A model generated the notes under the pieces. It searched no databases, had not been told where the DNA came from, and saw only the letters and a program-made list of their open reading frames with translations. Source: Ascaphus truei (taxonomy: Eukaryota > Chordata > Amphibia > Anura > Ascaphidae). Taken from it: a DNA stretch of 64,000 nt. Both the position numbers and the translations under genes were made by a program. Location: assembly GCA_036426205.1 (NCBI GenBank), contig CM071569.1, positions 4,466,876 to 4,530,875 of the forward strand. Reading direction: 5' to 3'. Numbering within the stretch: the first letter of the stretch is position 1; every line of letters starts with the position of its first letter. Shown piece after piece: positions 22,371 through 34,974 of this stretch.

Positions 22371-22531
22371 CTGGGGTGCTCGACTCCAGTCCTCAAGGGT
22401 CACCAACAGGTTTTAAGGATATCCCTGCTTCAGCACAGTTGGCTACTGATTGAGCCACCTGTGCTAACGCTGGGATATCCTGAAAACCTGACCTGTTGGC
22501 GGCCCATGAGGACTGGAGTTGAGAACCCCTG
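22371..22531. mobile_element. Palindromic hAT MITE
   Basis: Reads ctggggtgctcgactccag at the left and gttgagaacccctg at the right, with internal complementary ggtttt-aaggatatccctgc arms. The flanks no longer match, so it is an older insertion. Confidence 0.8.
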
Positions 22532-22862
22532 GGTTAAGCTGGTATATAGAAATGTTAAAGGCAGATAAATGCCATGCAGATATTTTATATCCAGTCTCTT
22601 TCATTATCTGCATAGTTTGTTTATGGCTGGAACCACCACCGGCACAAAGCAGTATTCAAAACACATACTAGCAACAGTGCCCATAAATATAGTGAGGGAC
22701 ATTGTTCCAGTGCGGTATACTAATAGCACAGCCTCATTGTCTGACTAAGTAATGTCTGAGCATGTGTGAATTGCACGTATATTTCTGCTTAAAAATGCAC
22801 TAGAAAGTCTGATTATGAAATATTATCCCTGCTTGTGTCTCTCTATCTCTGGTAGCTGGACT

Positions 22863-23515
22863 GATAGACGTCAGCAGGGATATGATTAAGACACTGCAGA
22901 TATTACGTACAAGGTAGCAAACTGCAGTAGTTCTGATCCTGTAGATCAAGATACCCAGTGATTTGCTGTAAAGCAGGAGGTATTATAGCACTGTTAGACT
23001 CATTCACTGCTGCAGGCAGCTACTGAACAAGAGATGGTACAGTAGGGAGCAGTGGGGATGTTCAAATACTCCATGAGTGTCTCCTAACACAGGGGTGCTC
23101 ACAACTCAAGTCCTCAAGCCCCCTCAACAGGTCAGGTTTTAAGGATATCCCTGCTTCAGCATAGCTAACTCAATCAGTCCTTGCTCCAGCACAGGTAGCT
23201 CAATATGTCCTTTCTCCAGCACAGTTGGCTCAATCAGTCCCTGCTTCAGCACAGGTGCTCAATTGATTGCAGCTGATTGAGCCACCTGTGCTGAAGCTGG
23301 GATATCCTTAAAACTGCCGGGGGGGGGGGGGGGGGGGGGGGGGGGGCATTTGACTGCACTGGAGTTGAGCACCCCTGTCCTAATAGCTAGTGTTTTCTTA
23401 ATTTGAATTCATATTGTTAATTGAGGGGTCTCCCAATATGAACCCCCCCCCCCCCCCATTTAGACGGTATTGTTCCCTGAAGTTGCCTTTTCAAGAGGCT
23501 CCCTGGTAGAATTTT
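22863..23515 (+). repeat. Dispersed local duplication, left copy (filled site)
   Basis: Shares atagac-tcagcagggat, attacgtacaaggtagcaaa and cactgctgcag words in order with 25598-25905, followed in both by gtctcccaatatga and ccctggtag/ctctggtag. It is interrupted by the MITE at 23091-23377. Substitutions are common between the copies, so unlike the 7 kb tandem this looks like an old, real duplication or repeat family. Confidence 0.8.
23091..23377. mobile_element. Palindromic hAT MITE with internal expansion
   Basis: Starts CAGGGGTGCTC and ends GAGCACCCCTG. Target duplications tcctaaca (23083-23090) and tcctaata (23378-23385) match at 7 of 8. At 287 bp it is about 100 bp longer than its relatives because the ctcaatcagtcc...cagcacagg module is repeated three to four times. 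It also holds a run of about 28 G (23319-23346). Confidence 0.9.
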
Positions 23516-24089
23516 GCAAAACATTCCGTTACCATGTACTGTAGGTACTCGCATATTCACAAATATCACCCACAATACCATAAATGTGACAATGCAGATG
23601 GACATATTTACTCAGCAGTCTCCTGCCATACTCATTGTCAGCACCTTGGACAGCAAAAGGGGCAGACGCATATTTTAGCGGGAGGTAACCCCCTGTTCAA
23701 TATAGTGTGGATAGGGGTAACAATGCATCCTTAACTGTGCTACTTACATTCATGTAAGTAAAAATCTATGCACCATTCACGTTAGTGTGGCGTGAGGAGT
23801 TTGTAAAATGTGGTCATTTTCATTAAATACGGATGTCCGAGGTACACTACAAAGGCAAAAGCATGTGAATCATTTCTCCGGTGATGGGTAATCGGGATGA
23901 GCAGGTTGTTCCTCCCAGGAATGAAGTTTAATAATAAGCTAATTACCGATTGATTCGCTGGGGAGTAACTGTCTACCCCCTTCAAGGTTATCAACGTAAC
24001 AAAACAAATATATATGGATTTTATATCTGCACTCATATCTGCCCCTACATTTCATGCAGAACTTATTTATAATTGCATTCTTGTTGCCT

Positions 24090-24616
24090 TTAATTAAAGC
24101 TGCAGACCAAGCAACACCCTACATGTGTGTTTTTTTTTAAAAATAAATCAGTTCAGTACTATGAGAAAATGCTTGTAGCATGTATTTAAATAACTCTGAG
24201 TTACATTTTTAATGTATTATAATGTAACACACATTTTATGTTTCTATAGCAATCATTTACAAAGTCATATCTCCTTCCACTTCTGAGACAGGCTCTGGCA
24301 CACCTCTTTTTGAGCCCTGCCCTCTCTCTAGCAGTGCACCAATTGTATCTAGTGCCTGTCTGGTCACTTGATCATCCCCACAGAACTTTGTCCTATTAAT
24401 ATGCAAATGCTTTCCACTGAATGCAGAATACTCCTCTGCAGCCATTTAGTGAACCCCCCGAGCCAAATATTTGCCGATCAATCACAGGAGAACGGATTGG
24501 TCGACAACTTGGCTAATTACTTCTCATTATGTGGATTTTATTGATGCACATATTAAAGGGGGAAATGTAAAAAAAAAAAACAACAACAAAAAAACGGCAG
24601 CGTGGACTGTTGCTTT
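24090..24616 (-). mobile_element. TTAAAGC-ended MITE, copy 4 of 5 (most complete)
   Basis: Ends ttaattaaagctgcag on the left and actgttgctttaaag on the right, which are inverted termini. The minus strand carries the full family core. It is about 520 bp with no protein domain. A hAT MITE is inserted directly at its right end. Confidence 0.8.
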
Positions 24617-24620
24617 AAAG

Positions 24621-24791
24621 CAGGGGTGTCTTCAAGGGCCACCAACAGGTGAGCTTATATGGATATCCCTACTTCAGCACAGGTGGCTCAATTAGTGGCT
24701 CTGTCAAAGACTGAACCACCTGTGCTGTAGCAAGGATATCCATAAAACCTGGCCTGTTGGTGGCCCTTGAGGACTGAGTTTGAGACCCCTA
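24621..24791. mobile_element. Palindromic hAT MITE inserted in an older MITE
   Basis: Starts CAGGGGTGTC and ends GAGACCCCTA. Flanks ctttaaag and ttttaagg match at 6 of 8. The left flank is the terminus of the TTAAAGC element, so this insertion is younger than that element. Confidence 0.8.
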
Positions 24792-25597
24792 TTTTAAGGG
24801 GTAATACTATATTGTCCAAAGCAGCTGATCCCACTGTGATCGGCTTCTTCAGACAACATAGAGTTGCATCTCGCCCATCAATCAAAGTATAACATCGCTC
24901 TTCAGGGGAAGGGGCTCATGATGAATTTGTAAATGAAATATTGGAATAGGAACTGTACAGTGTACCCATACCTCTAACTGGACATGTGCAAACTCTCCAA
25001 GATTAGCTTAATATGGGGTCAGTCCTATTTAGTAGAAGAACCATTGACTTACGGACCTCTAAATAGTAACTTATACTCCACTTGACCTTTGAACTTACCA
25101 GAGATACTTCATCCTAATCATTTGAATCTATGTTGTATATATAAATGAGCTTATTGCTCGGGTATCTCAGGTATGCTCACAGTATCAGTGGCTATCTCTG
25201 GACCGTTCAATGCTTCTGCATTACTCCCTCAGCTGCTTAATGACACTGCACTGGTAAACACTGCACTTCCCCCGCTCCTTTCCTGAGCCTTTACTAGTTC
25301 CCAGTGCAGGAAGATAAGTGCTGCAGTATTTGTCAGCACACAGGCATTAAGCAAAGGCAATGTGTGTGACACTTTTGGGTGCTCAAGTATCATGTCGTCC
25401 ACTAATGCCATACACAGCATTGTAGCGAGCTCCCTCTGGTGGCTATAAGGTGTATTACTCTATACAAGCCTATAAGTGATGAAAAGTGAAGGTGCACGTC
25501 TTTTAATACTGTACACTAAAGCAACGTGATGCAGTCACAATGATGATGTTTGTATCATTTGAGAAACAACAACAGTTCACCAGTTTGCAAACACTTC
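24792..25597. other. Non-coding, nothing recognised
   Basis: No repeat family or exon structure could be identified. The short frames lack any recognisable motif. Confidence 0.5.
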
Positions 25598-25905
25598 ATA
25601 GACATCAGCAGGGATATAATTAAGACACTGCAGATATTACGTACAAGGTAGCAAACTGCAGTAGTTCTAATCCTGTACATCAAGATACCCAGTGATTTGC
25701 AGGAGGTATTATAGCACTGTTCGACTCATTCACTGCTGCAGACAGATACAGAACAAGAGATGGTTGGGATGTGCAAATATTCAATGTGAGTGTCTCCTAA
25801 CATCTATCTGTTCTTAATTAAAATTCTCATTTTGCATTGAGTGGTCTCCCAATATGAAAGGATCCCCCCCAGTACTGTTCCTTTACAGAGGGTCTCTGGT
25901 AGCAT
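25598..25905 (+). repeat. Dispersed local duplication, right copy (empty site)
   Basis: Counterpart of 22863-23515 without the MITE. The insertion point appears as a single tcctaaca at 25795-25802 followed directly by tctatctgttcttaatta, which lines up with the sequence after the MITE in the left copy. Confidence 0.8.
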
Positions 25906-28900
25906 CTAGTTTTATACTATTATTACATTACTTCAGTCTGGTCCAACAAGGTACCAAGTTTAGGTTGCACATTAGCATCTGTAAGAAACATGGGATCTGT
26001 TCACACAAGCGCAGTAGCAAGGACCAATTATTTACAGCCAGGATCTTATGTGAATGACAAGACTCCTGAGGATCAGCCATTAAGGTCCTGATTAGGTAAA
26101 TAGCAAAAAGTGGAACGTTTTATTGTGTAAGAACTGTCTGGCAGCATGTTGCATTGAGAGCTTCTCTGGCAGCAAATAAGTATTAAAGAACGGTTGTTTA
26201 TAGAGATTATTATTAACATACAGTATGTGTCATCCACCTTGCCTCATTATCACCCTCAGCTGAGATTACAACCTAGAACAGGAGAGGCCAAGTCCAGTCA
26301 TTGACTGAGCCACTGATTGTCCCACCTGTGCTGAAGCAGGGATATGCTTAAAACCTGACCTGTTGGATTCCCTTGAGGACTGGACTTGGCCACCCCTGCC
26401 CTAGAACTTATATTCTAATATCTAACAGGAGGTTTTTGTCTGAACCTCAGTCAGAGCGCTGCATGCAGCTCTAGGGGTAGGGGGCACCTTTCAGTCATTT
26501 GTAGGCGGGTTATTTTAAGTGGTTGTCAGCTTACAGCTCCAGGATTTTTAAACACGAGACTGTAGGAACTCCGTCTACTTAAACAGCAGTCATTTCTGTG
26601 TGTAATGCTATTAATTTGTTAACAGCTTAGCAACTATTTAATCTTGTTGCAATTTATTCATTTTTTCTATTGAAAACATCAAAAAGAGAGCAATTTTCAG
26701 AAGAGTTTAGAATGATACATGAATATTTCTCCAAATGGAAAATCCTTGGGAGATTTGGTATGGGATGAAGGGTTGGGGCTTCTTGAAGATGATGGCAAGT
26801 GCTGGGCTCAAGAAGTTGCTCATCACATCATGGAAGTTTTCCATCACAACATCTTCTTGATGACTTGATCAGACCTCTCAACGCCCACTGATTTTTCTCT
26901 GAGTCTTGCGGATTTGATGTCAGTCTCACTGATTTTTTAGTATCAGTGACCTTATGGACTTCAATAGAGTCTCACTGATAATGTTTGGACCTTTTAAAAT
27001 TAAAATGCAATTTTATGGAACAGAATCCCCAAATCTCACTGATTTGAGTCCTTGGAGGTTGACATCTCTGAATAAGTCATAGAATGCGTAGGAGACCAAA
27101 GTAGTAAAAATAAAGCAGTGGATATATCAGGGGTGTGGAACCCTCAGAGGTACTGTTACATGGAACCCCCAAAACAACAAGAGACTGGAAGAAGTTAAAT
27201 GGATAGTGTTTAATGCTCACACCAAGGCAAAACACAAAGGTGTCTGCGAAGTCAGCAGAGCTACATGCAAAAGCATTGGAAGCAAGGGAAAGAGAAAAGA
27301 CCAGGGGGCAAGAAGTGCAATGGGGAAAGGAAGACAGAACAAAAGGGTATCTGCCAGGTCTGAAAAGCTTGGTAGCCAGGGAAAGACAAAAGAGCAGCGG
27401 GCAAGAGAATAGCCAAACTGCTGCTCTGGGATAAAACAGTTGACAAGCAATAACTAGCAGGCTATGTGGGTTTTATATACTCAGCTAAGATTGCCACTGG
27501 CCTCATGGGAGATTCTAGTTTCTACCGGCCGCGGGCCTGAACCTGAGTCTTCTGTGCGCCTCTACGGGGAGTAGTGCGGGAGGTAATCTTGACCGGATGG
27601 AATATTTCTGGGTCACTTGACAGTTTTGTAAACTCATGACTATTCCATCCACAGTGGACATCAAGTCATTACTAAAGCTGAGTCAATGCAAAGACCTTCT
27701 GGATCTCTCATGAGAGGTTTACAGAGGTCCCAATGAAATTATTGTAAATTAGAGCTTGCATTGATTACAATAAAATGAAACCTTGTGAACAAAAATTAGC
27801 CGTAAAAATAACACGACTCATGGGGATAACAAAAAATCCAGGATGTTCCATAGTGTATGTGGTTTTGAAAGACCTTCTATCATAGTTTGACCCTGTGGAC
27901 TAGCCAAATAAAGCAACAGATAACAGAGTTGAGAGCAAAGACAATTAATGATGGGACTGCTCTGCATGGAAATTGGGGCCATGTGCGCTTTAGAAAGGCA
28001 CAGGGGACATGAAAGAGACATGTTGCCAGGTGTGGAAGTCTGAAGATAAAGATTTTCCCTTCTGATGGATAAAGTGCTGTTGATTATTGACATGGGGACA
28101 CCCAGGTAACAGCAAGGAAGGACTATGAGCTCTGAAACAAGTTCTCCGATGCTTTTAAGATGCTGATTCATTGTAGGGCAATTATTCCATGCTTCTCAGC
28201 ATGATGGATTACTTTTGTTTAATCGAGGCAAATAAAGAGGACTTGGTGATTGCTCAGTGGTGTTGGCATTTGGTTTAATACATAACTTCCTAAGATGCTT
28301 TCCAAGGCAGGACAAGGGGAAAAACTGTTGCCCCCTTTCTAACTATGTTTAACTAAAGATACATTGCAGTTGTGCCTCAGGGAAGCATTCATGCCAATCA
28401 ACTACAGTAGTGGCATGTCCAGTGCAGGGCGCTCTCTCACAATGAAAACGATAACTCTACAAAACAACCCCACCCATTTACCCGCAGAATTGATACACTA
28501 TACAGTATGTTGATAGTATTGATATATTGACCGCTAAATATTTATTACCATGTAGCAAAGCAAGTCAGCTTTCTGTATGTATATAATACAGTACTGTATG
28601 TGCTGGCATATCATAGTACAATAGTCAGTGTGCACCATTTGTATTTATAGATATCTAGATTAAGAGAATTTATTCAAGGGAAAGTCACGGAGAAGTAGCA
28701 GAAGAGGGTGGTGGTTTTTCACAACTGAAATGCAGACAGGGAAAGGTGTGCTAGATTAGTATGTTGTCATCCCACACAATTGTAGGCTTTAAGCCTACTG
28801 CATGTCAGTAGCATCTACCCAGACTCCTTCTAATATAGTTCCTCAGTTACTGTATTTACCTATTTTCTTCTCCCCTTCCATAATGCTGGGCTTGAATTCC

Positions 28901-29280
28901 AACACAGCGAGTAGAACTTTGGAATCAGCATTAGCTAATCCCACCCAGAACCTGGCTGTGCAGAGAGAGGCCCCGCTGAGAATGTCTTGCTTACATCTCC
29001 TTGACCTTTCACGGCCCAGTGTGGTTAGTGATTGAATAAACAGTAGCTGTATAAATTACAAATGCCCACCGCTGCTTGTGTGGTAGAGACTAAGTACACC
29101 GAGCTTGGAAACAGGCAGCAGGAAATCTTAGCCAGCAGCCTATTAGCAGAAAAGAAGGCACAACAAGAAATGAAACCTATTGTAGGTTGGAACTTAATAG
29201 CTGGAAGTCCTTTCTTTGCACTGCTTTTTATTTAGCACAAAGCCTTTCTTTGCTTCAGCAGAACTCTCCTCTGCGTTGTA
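25906..29280. other. Non-coding; one MITE, no gene recognised
   Basis: Apart from the hAT MITE at 26279-26398 I see no family repeat or exon-like structure. Frames at 27206-27450 (lysine/arginine-rich) and 27818-28171 (minus) have no domain I recognise, codon bias or splice context. Confidence 0.5.
26279..26398. mobile_element. Palindromic hAT MITE, shortened
   Basis: Starts CAGGAGAGGCC and ends GGCCACCCCTG. Flanks acctagaa and ccctagaa match at 7 of 8. It is 120 bp because most of the left arm is deleted while both termini remain. Confidence 0.85.
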
Positions 29281-29790
29281 TGTATGTACTGTATGTGTGT
29301 CTTTATTTATATAGCGCCATTAATGTACTTAGTGCTTCACAGCAGTAATACACGTGACAATCATATAAATAACAATTAATACAGATAGCACATAATCGGA
29401 ATTAGTGCTTCAGACATAAAACTAACATTTAGGAAAAGGAGTCCCTGCTCCGAAGAGCTTACAATCTAATTGGTTGGTAGGAACAACGTGCAGAGGGTAG
29501 GAGGGTGTTCTGGTAAGGGCGTCTGCAAGGGGCCAAGGTTTAGTGTGTTTAGGTTTAGGTGTAAAGTATCAGCCACGGAGCTACTCATATGCTTTGTTAA
29601 GCAGATGTGTTTTAAGGCAGGTCTTAAAGGTGGATAGAGAGGGTGCTAGTCGGGTATTGAGGGGAAGGGCATTCCAGAGGTGTGGGGCAGTCAGTGAGAA
29701 AGGTTTAAGGTGGGAGAGGGCTTTAGATACAAATATTATCAGATCAGCTGCCCATTCTAATTTTTCCGGTTGTTCACACCTGCGGGTAGA
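29281..29790 (+). repeat. Interspersed repeat with AGCGCCATTAATGTAC signature
   Basis: Contains tttatttatatagcgccatt, agtccctgctccgaagagc and ttacaatctaattgg, all shared with 48341-48578. It continues further here (ggcattccagaggtgtgg). Such words are common in amphibian interspersed repeats; I cannot assign the class. No protein motif. Confidence 0.65.
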
Positions 29791-29999
29791 ACACCAATGA
29801 TGTCAACATTTCAATACAGATCCATTGTAGGTTATGATACCTCTTAGCGGATCAATATTCAAATTCTTCAGAGAGGAAGAAGTATCCTACTAACCGTAGA
29901 CTTGAAGAAAAAAGCCTATGGAGTTTGAAATGTAAGTGCACACAGCATTCCATCTAAGAAGAGCTCAAATGCTCGTCCACCGAAAGGTGTCAGAAGTAG

Positions 30000-30395
30000 A
30001 CAATGGACGAACTAACCGAAATCCGTTGTCCCGGATATTTCCAGATTTGTCATTCAAAATCCGTTCCGCCGTGTAAAACCCGCCAACGGATTGTTCCAGT
30101 TTCAATCCGCACGAATGAATCCAGAACCGCCATTGGATACAATCCGCTGGTGGATTTAAACAATCCACCACGAATTCTGCAATCCGCTGACGGATTTTAA
30201 GAAACCAATCCGCGGATTGGATTCATTAAATCCATCAGCGGATTCCAAAATTCGAGGGCGGATTGTCGGTGTTAAAAACAAAAATACGCAAAAAGGCAAA
30301 TTGCCATTTTTGAGACTGATCTATTGAAATCTGCGGACCAAAGGAACCAACCAATCCGCGGCGGATACAAACACGCCCCAAAAATTCACCCATCT
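30000..30395. repeat. AATCCG-rich interspersed repeat
   Basis: At least ten occurrences of AATCCG or its complement CGGATT lie within 350 bp, some as short inverted pairs (ccaatccgcggattgg is palindromic). It ends at aaaattcacccatctctag. A shorter relative lies at about 1645-1800. It looks like a degenerate DNA transposon; no transposase is seen. Confidence 0.55.
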
Positions 30396-30582
30396 CTAGT
30401 CAGAACTACAATACATCTAAGTTTCTACAGGTCCTGTAACACTACAAAGACTTTGAACAACATTTCAAGGCAAAGTAGTTCATATTGAGTTGCTAAGAAG
30501 GTGAGAACTTTAACTTGGTGCAAAAGATGCAGATATTCCCCAGGGGCGTCAGTTTGCTTTTGTGCTTGTGCAGTGTAGTCTA

Positions 30583-30679
30583 TGACTGAGCCACTGATTG
30601 GGCCACTTGTTCTGAAGCTAGGATATCCTGAAAACCTGACCTGTTGGTGGCCCTTGAGGACTGGAGTTGCCATCTCCTG
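30583..30679. mobile_element. Palindromic hAT MITE, right half
   Basis: Reads gactgagccactgattggg through cctgacctgttggtggccc to gttgccatctcctg. The left terminus is missing. Confidence 0.75.
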
Positions 30680-30719
30680 GACTAATAGATAGTGATTTCA
30701 AAAGGCTTCTTCTTCCTGT

Positions 30720-30836
30720 CCCTGAAGAAGGTCCGTAGCTGGATTGAAACGTATGTGGGGTACGTCATGGCGTGACGACTTCGATGTCATGACACTGTTG
30801 GAGTTTAGAGAGTGAGTGGGATTGCAAATAAACTAG
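30720..30836 (+). repeat. CCTGAnGAAG ... GAAACG motif followed by AATAAA
   Basis: ccctgaagaagg and, shortly after, ttgaaacgtatgtgggg are followed by aataaact about 75 bp later. It is one of six occurrences of this two-part motif (also about 35183, 37579, 45293, 55497 and 62338). Confidence 0.5.
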
Positions 30837-31100
30837 TCTAGTGTACAGGTAATGCGGGAAATACTACGTTATTCTAATGGTGGCAAGGCAATCGTGTCTC
30901 TCTTTTTTCTCTACATCTACCAGTGCTGTCTCTGACTTCAATGGGGTGGTCAGGGCATTTTATAATCACTACTTATTAGTCAACTTCACAGCACTTTCCT
31001 CTATCCCTCCGGTGCTGGGCTCTCTGCTACTGTAAATACAAATACCACACGTGGTGCATTTGCCTGCCTCAGACTTATCTTTCCCCATTATCGCTTAGCA

Positions 31101-31426
31101 CAGGGGTGCGCAAACTTCGGGTGCTGCGCCCCCCTGCCTGCTCTTCCCCAGTGCTCGTGTCCTCCTTACCTGTGTGCCGGCGTCAAGTGACGCCGCTGGG
31201 TCATGGGACGTCACGTGATTTCGCGGGTCATTTGATGCTGAGTTGCCATGGCGACGCGTCGCCCGAAGCCGGCTGAATCACGCTCAGTGAGATACAGAGG
31301 CCTCACGCGGTCCCCCAGCAATTAATTAAAATGTCTTGGGGAAGAGCAAGGGCCTCTGCCACCACCGCCCCCCTCCTCCCCACAAACAAATCAGGGGCGG
31401 TGCGCACCTTATTTTGCACACACCTG
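31101..31426. mobile_element. hAT family 2 MITE, 326 bp, perfect TSD
   Basis: Starts CAGGGGTGCGCAAAC and ends TTTGCACACACCTG. It is flanked by gcttagca on both sides (31093-31100 and 31427-31434). The interior is CpG-rich (gccatggcgacgcgtcgcc) with no coding potential. Confidence 0.9.
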
Positions 31427-32336
31427 GCTTAGCAAACAGTGCTTCCACTGCAGCCAGGGATTCTGGGTAATAACATGCAAATGAGCGTGTCTTTACTCTT
31501 TACTTGTGCTCCATTTTAACATGGAACCCTATAAGCGTATGCATGCCGTGTTACACAGCATTTCAGCACAGCCTGGGTTCAAGAAGTGGAAAGCCATTAA
31601 ACCTACTCACAGACAGCTAGTTCCACATTTTGGATGTCTTCAGCGCAACACAAGTGGTATTTATATTTAGTGAACACTGTACGGTGGAGTTTCTTTGTCA
31701 CTTTTTTTCTACCTACCATGTCTGGTTATGTTTACTGAGGCAGGCAAAAATAGCTTTTGGACAATGTACAGTACCTGCCTGTCCCACCCCTGCACTACTG
31801 TAGGTACGGTATCACTAATAATACGTTGTGCTAATTTTGCAATCACTGCCATATTGTTATAATCCCACTCATCTCAGCCCTACTGTGAGAGCTGCTTAAT
31901 GTCCTCTCCTTTTCCGCACGTCAATATTTTATGAACTGTAAATAAATGTTAAGTTTTAATTCGAACAAAATCACTGTGCCGCGCTTCCGACGAGAACTTC
32001 TTTCCAGAGCACATCTCTCTTGTGTTCAGGTATTTTCGGTACTGAAGAAAGGCAGACAGAAAAGATTTAAGCTATATTTTAAAGCAGTGCTTCTGGTGGC
32101 ACAAGGCACCTTATGTCCCATTCAAGTGAATGAGTTGTAAAGTGTCATCGGGCGCCCGAAGGCATATTATGGAATGGTACCGCTTCGAAAATAGGGGCTA
32201 CAGGGTTTTTATGCATACTTTCAAAATGTAACTTAGGGCTTAGCCGAAATGTACAATAAAAATAATTGAACTCAAACAGGGAAGGACTGCAAGAAGAGTT
32301 CGTTGATGATGAGATATATTTTTTGGTTATATAAGA

Positions 32337-32613
32337 CAGGGATGCGCAAACAGGGGGCACAAAATTTCCAGGGGTCGCGGCGCTTACAGAAGCCCTGCGC
32401 TGTTCCCACAACATTTAAATTAAATGCTGGGGAGCGCACGAGGCCTCTGTATATCCCTTAGCTGGTCTCCGGCGGCTTATGGTGACGCGTCGCCATGGCA
32501 ATGGAGTGGTCACACGACGTCAGAAACCGCCGAAAAAAAGGTAAGGGGTGGGGGAGGGAGCAAGGTGGGAGAGCAGGCAGGGAGGCGCAGGCGAAAAAGT
32601 TTGCACACCCCTG
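32337..32613. mobile_element. hAT family 2 MITE, 277 bp, perfect TSD
   Basis: Starts CAGGGATGCGCAAAC and ends GTTTGCACACCCCTG. It is flanked by atataaga on both sides (32329-32336 and 32614-32621). It shares ggcgcttacagaagccc and gacgcgtcgccatggc with its relatives. Confidence 0.9.
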
Positions 32614-33064
32614 ATATAAGATACTATGTGACTTTCAGAAGAGTTTTGATGAGCCATCCTCCCCAAAGCAGAGCGTCCGTGTTACATCGTCTGGCTGTCT
32701 TTCAGCCCTCAGGGACATTATCAGGTCACTCACACACATACAGTGTTTTGTATTTTATCAGTAATTTTCCTGTATTATACTATGTCGATACATTGTAGCA
32801 GTAAGCCCCTATCATCCTGATACCAATCATTTGTAGTATTGCTACACATTTATAGGTACATCGTGCTGACGATGTACACAGCACTTTACAGGAAAATATT
32901 CCTTACATGGGTTTGTAACAGGGACTTATCCTTGTTTAAATATATCTGCTTCCAGTGGTCTGAAAATCCAGCAGACAGCTGGTTAATTGCAGCCAGTCAA
33001 TTAACCAGCTCCATCTGGGTAATCAGACGAGGTAAAAAAAAAAAGCCTGCTGGGGACAGACTAA

Positions 33065-33233
33065 GGCTACGCTTATAGTGCCGGTGACGGCAACGCAACA
33101 GTCAGGCTACGGTCGCTGGAAAATTCAAATAGAGATGACTTCCAGCGAGCTTACTATAAGCGCACACGACGGCGGCAATGCCTTTGTTTTGCCGCGATGT
33201 TGTGTCGCTGTTGCCGGCACTATAAGCGCAGCC
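33065..33233. mobile_element. 169-bp PIF/Harbinger-like MITE
   Basis: The terminal inverted repeats GGCTACGCTTATAGTGCCGG (33065-33084) and CCGGCACTATAAGCGCAGCC (33214-33233) match at 19 of 20. The flanking triplets are taa and gaa, close to the 3-bp TWA target duplication of PIF/Harbinger elements. The interior is short and non-coding. Confidence 0.7.
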
Positions 33234-33940
33234 GAAGAAGACTTCTTAGCACAGACACACTGGGCTGACAGAGGAGATACTGTCTTGAGCACAAAAGCTG
33301 TGCTGAGATCAAGACACCCAGACACCACTGGCCTGAAGGGACACCGCTTGAGACTTTGGGGTGGTAGGCTGGTAAGGGGCTTTTCCTCCCAGCCTTGCAG
33401 ATATGGACTGGGGAAGTGAGTTAGCCCTTGCACAGGGAAAGGCTGTTTGTTTCTTTTGTATATTTTTTTTTACTGTAATTGTTTTAATGGACAGGCTAAA
33501 TAAAGCCATGTTTTCATTTCCCCAAACTATCCCCTTGTGTGTACATCGCACCTGCCTCTTACAGGTATAAGCCACAAAAGCATACAGTGGCCTTTTTCAG
33601 TTCCAAATCACTGTGGAGTTGAGGCGTGACATTTATTCCACTAGCAAGCAAGAGAATGTTTCAATTTTACGCAATTGCAGTCGGGACAATGGAGACAAAA
33701 GGGAAAATGCATCGTGCGGTTTGACCCAATCGCTCAATTTTGTTATGTGTTGCTTCATAGAAAACAATTTTGCTCTTCTTCTTACATCTGCCGCATCTCC
33801 GACAAGCAGATATTTAGCTGCAAATGGAAAGAGGAAAGAAGGAACAAAATACACACAGAACATAAGAAATATACACTCCCCAGATCACAAACTGGTGCAC
33901 ACAGGACATCATTTGAACAAAGTACCTTGATACATTAGAG

Positions 33941-34093
33941 CCGGGGTGCTCAACTCTAGTCCTCAAGCCCCTGATTGAGCAGCATGTGCTGGAGTAGGGA
34001 CTGAATGAGCCACCTGTGCTGAAGCTGGGATATCCTGAAAACCTGACCTGTTCGGGGGAGGAGGGCTTGAGAACTGGAGTTATGCAACTCATG
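33941..34093. mobile_element. Palindromic hAT MITE
   Basis: Starts ccggggtgctcaactctag and ends gttatgcaactcatg, both eroded. Internal arms gcacatgtgct-like / cacctgtgctgaagctggg are present. The target duplication is not recoverable. Confidence 0.75.
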
Positions 34094-34974
34094 CGTTAAC
34101 GCAAAGAGGCACCAAATATACTGTATGAATAGTTCTCTATTTGCCCCACTTTGTATCTGAGATTGACCTAGTGTATCTCCCCCAAAACAAGATAAAGCGT
34201 TCAGAAAAATAATGTATCTGTCCGTTTTTATGGAGGGATTTTTTAAGACAGCCTAATAAAACCGTAAACATGGCAGTAATTCCTGGAAACATGCAGAACA
34301 TCCAACCTAGGTGATTTGGGGCAGGAAACTGATAAAAAAAAAAACTAATTCAATTGATCAGCCTAGCCAATATGTGATAAGACTCCCCCAGTGTCAGGGG
34401 CGAACTTTTCTTTGTGGTTTCGAATTTTTGACCGAACAACCCGCATTGTTACCTGCCACAGGTGTAAGCGCATTTACGCTAAAAATTATTTTATTTTTTA
34501 TAATTGTACTAATCCTCCCACTGTTAGAGAGGCCTGCAATGCAATAAATGGAATATTAACATAACCAACTCAAAAACACTACCACTAACACAGGGTGCAT
34601 GTATAAAAAAGAAAAATTCTTCTCAACATTGAGTATATTGGTGATTAAACCATTATGAAATGCAGGCAGTGGGGATTTGCAGGATAAAATCCAATCGCTG
34701 TGACTATGCAGAATGCTGAAAATGACCTTCGCAGGCTTCCTACAGAAAAGGTGGATGTTATTCTCCTGGGGAGGGTACAGCAGCTTGATGGATGGAACCA
34801 TTAAAACACACGGCACATGTCTTCCTGTATGGTTCTGTAAAGCCCAAGTACTGTAATCTAAGACACGCTTGGATACTGACAAATACACAAGCAACCATTC
34901 TTACACAGAACATGCATCTCTCCTGCTTCATCTCAAAGAACTTCTTGAAAACGTCACCCAGTTTTCTGATCTGC

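Noticed and set aside
25240..25400. Possible match to 43550-43640 (shared actagttcccagtg and gcattaagca)
   Set aside because: Only short words are shared; too weak to call a repeat family without an alignment.
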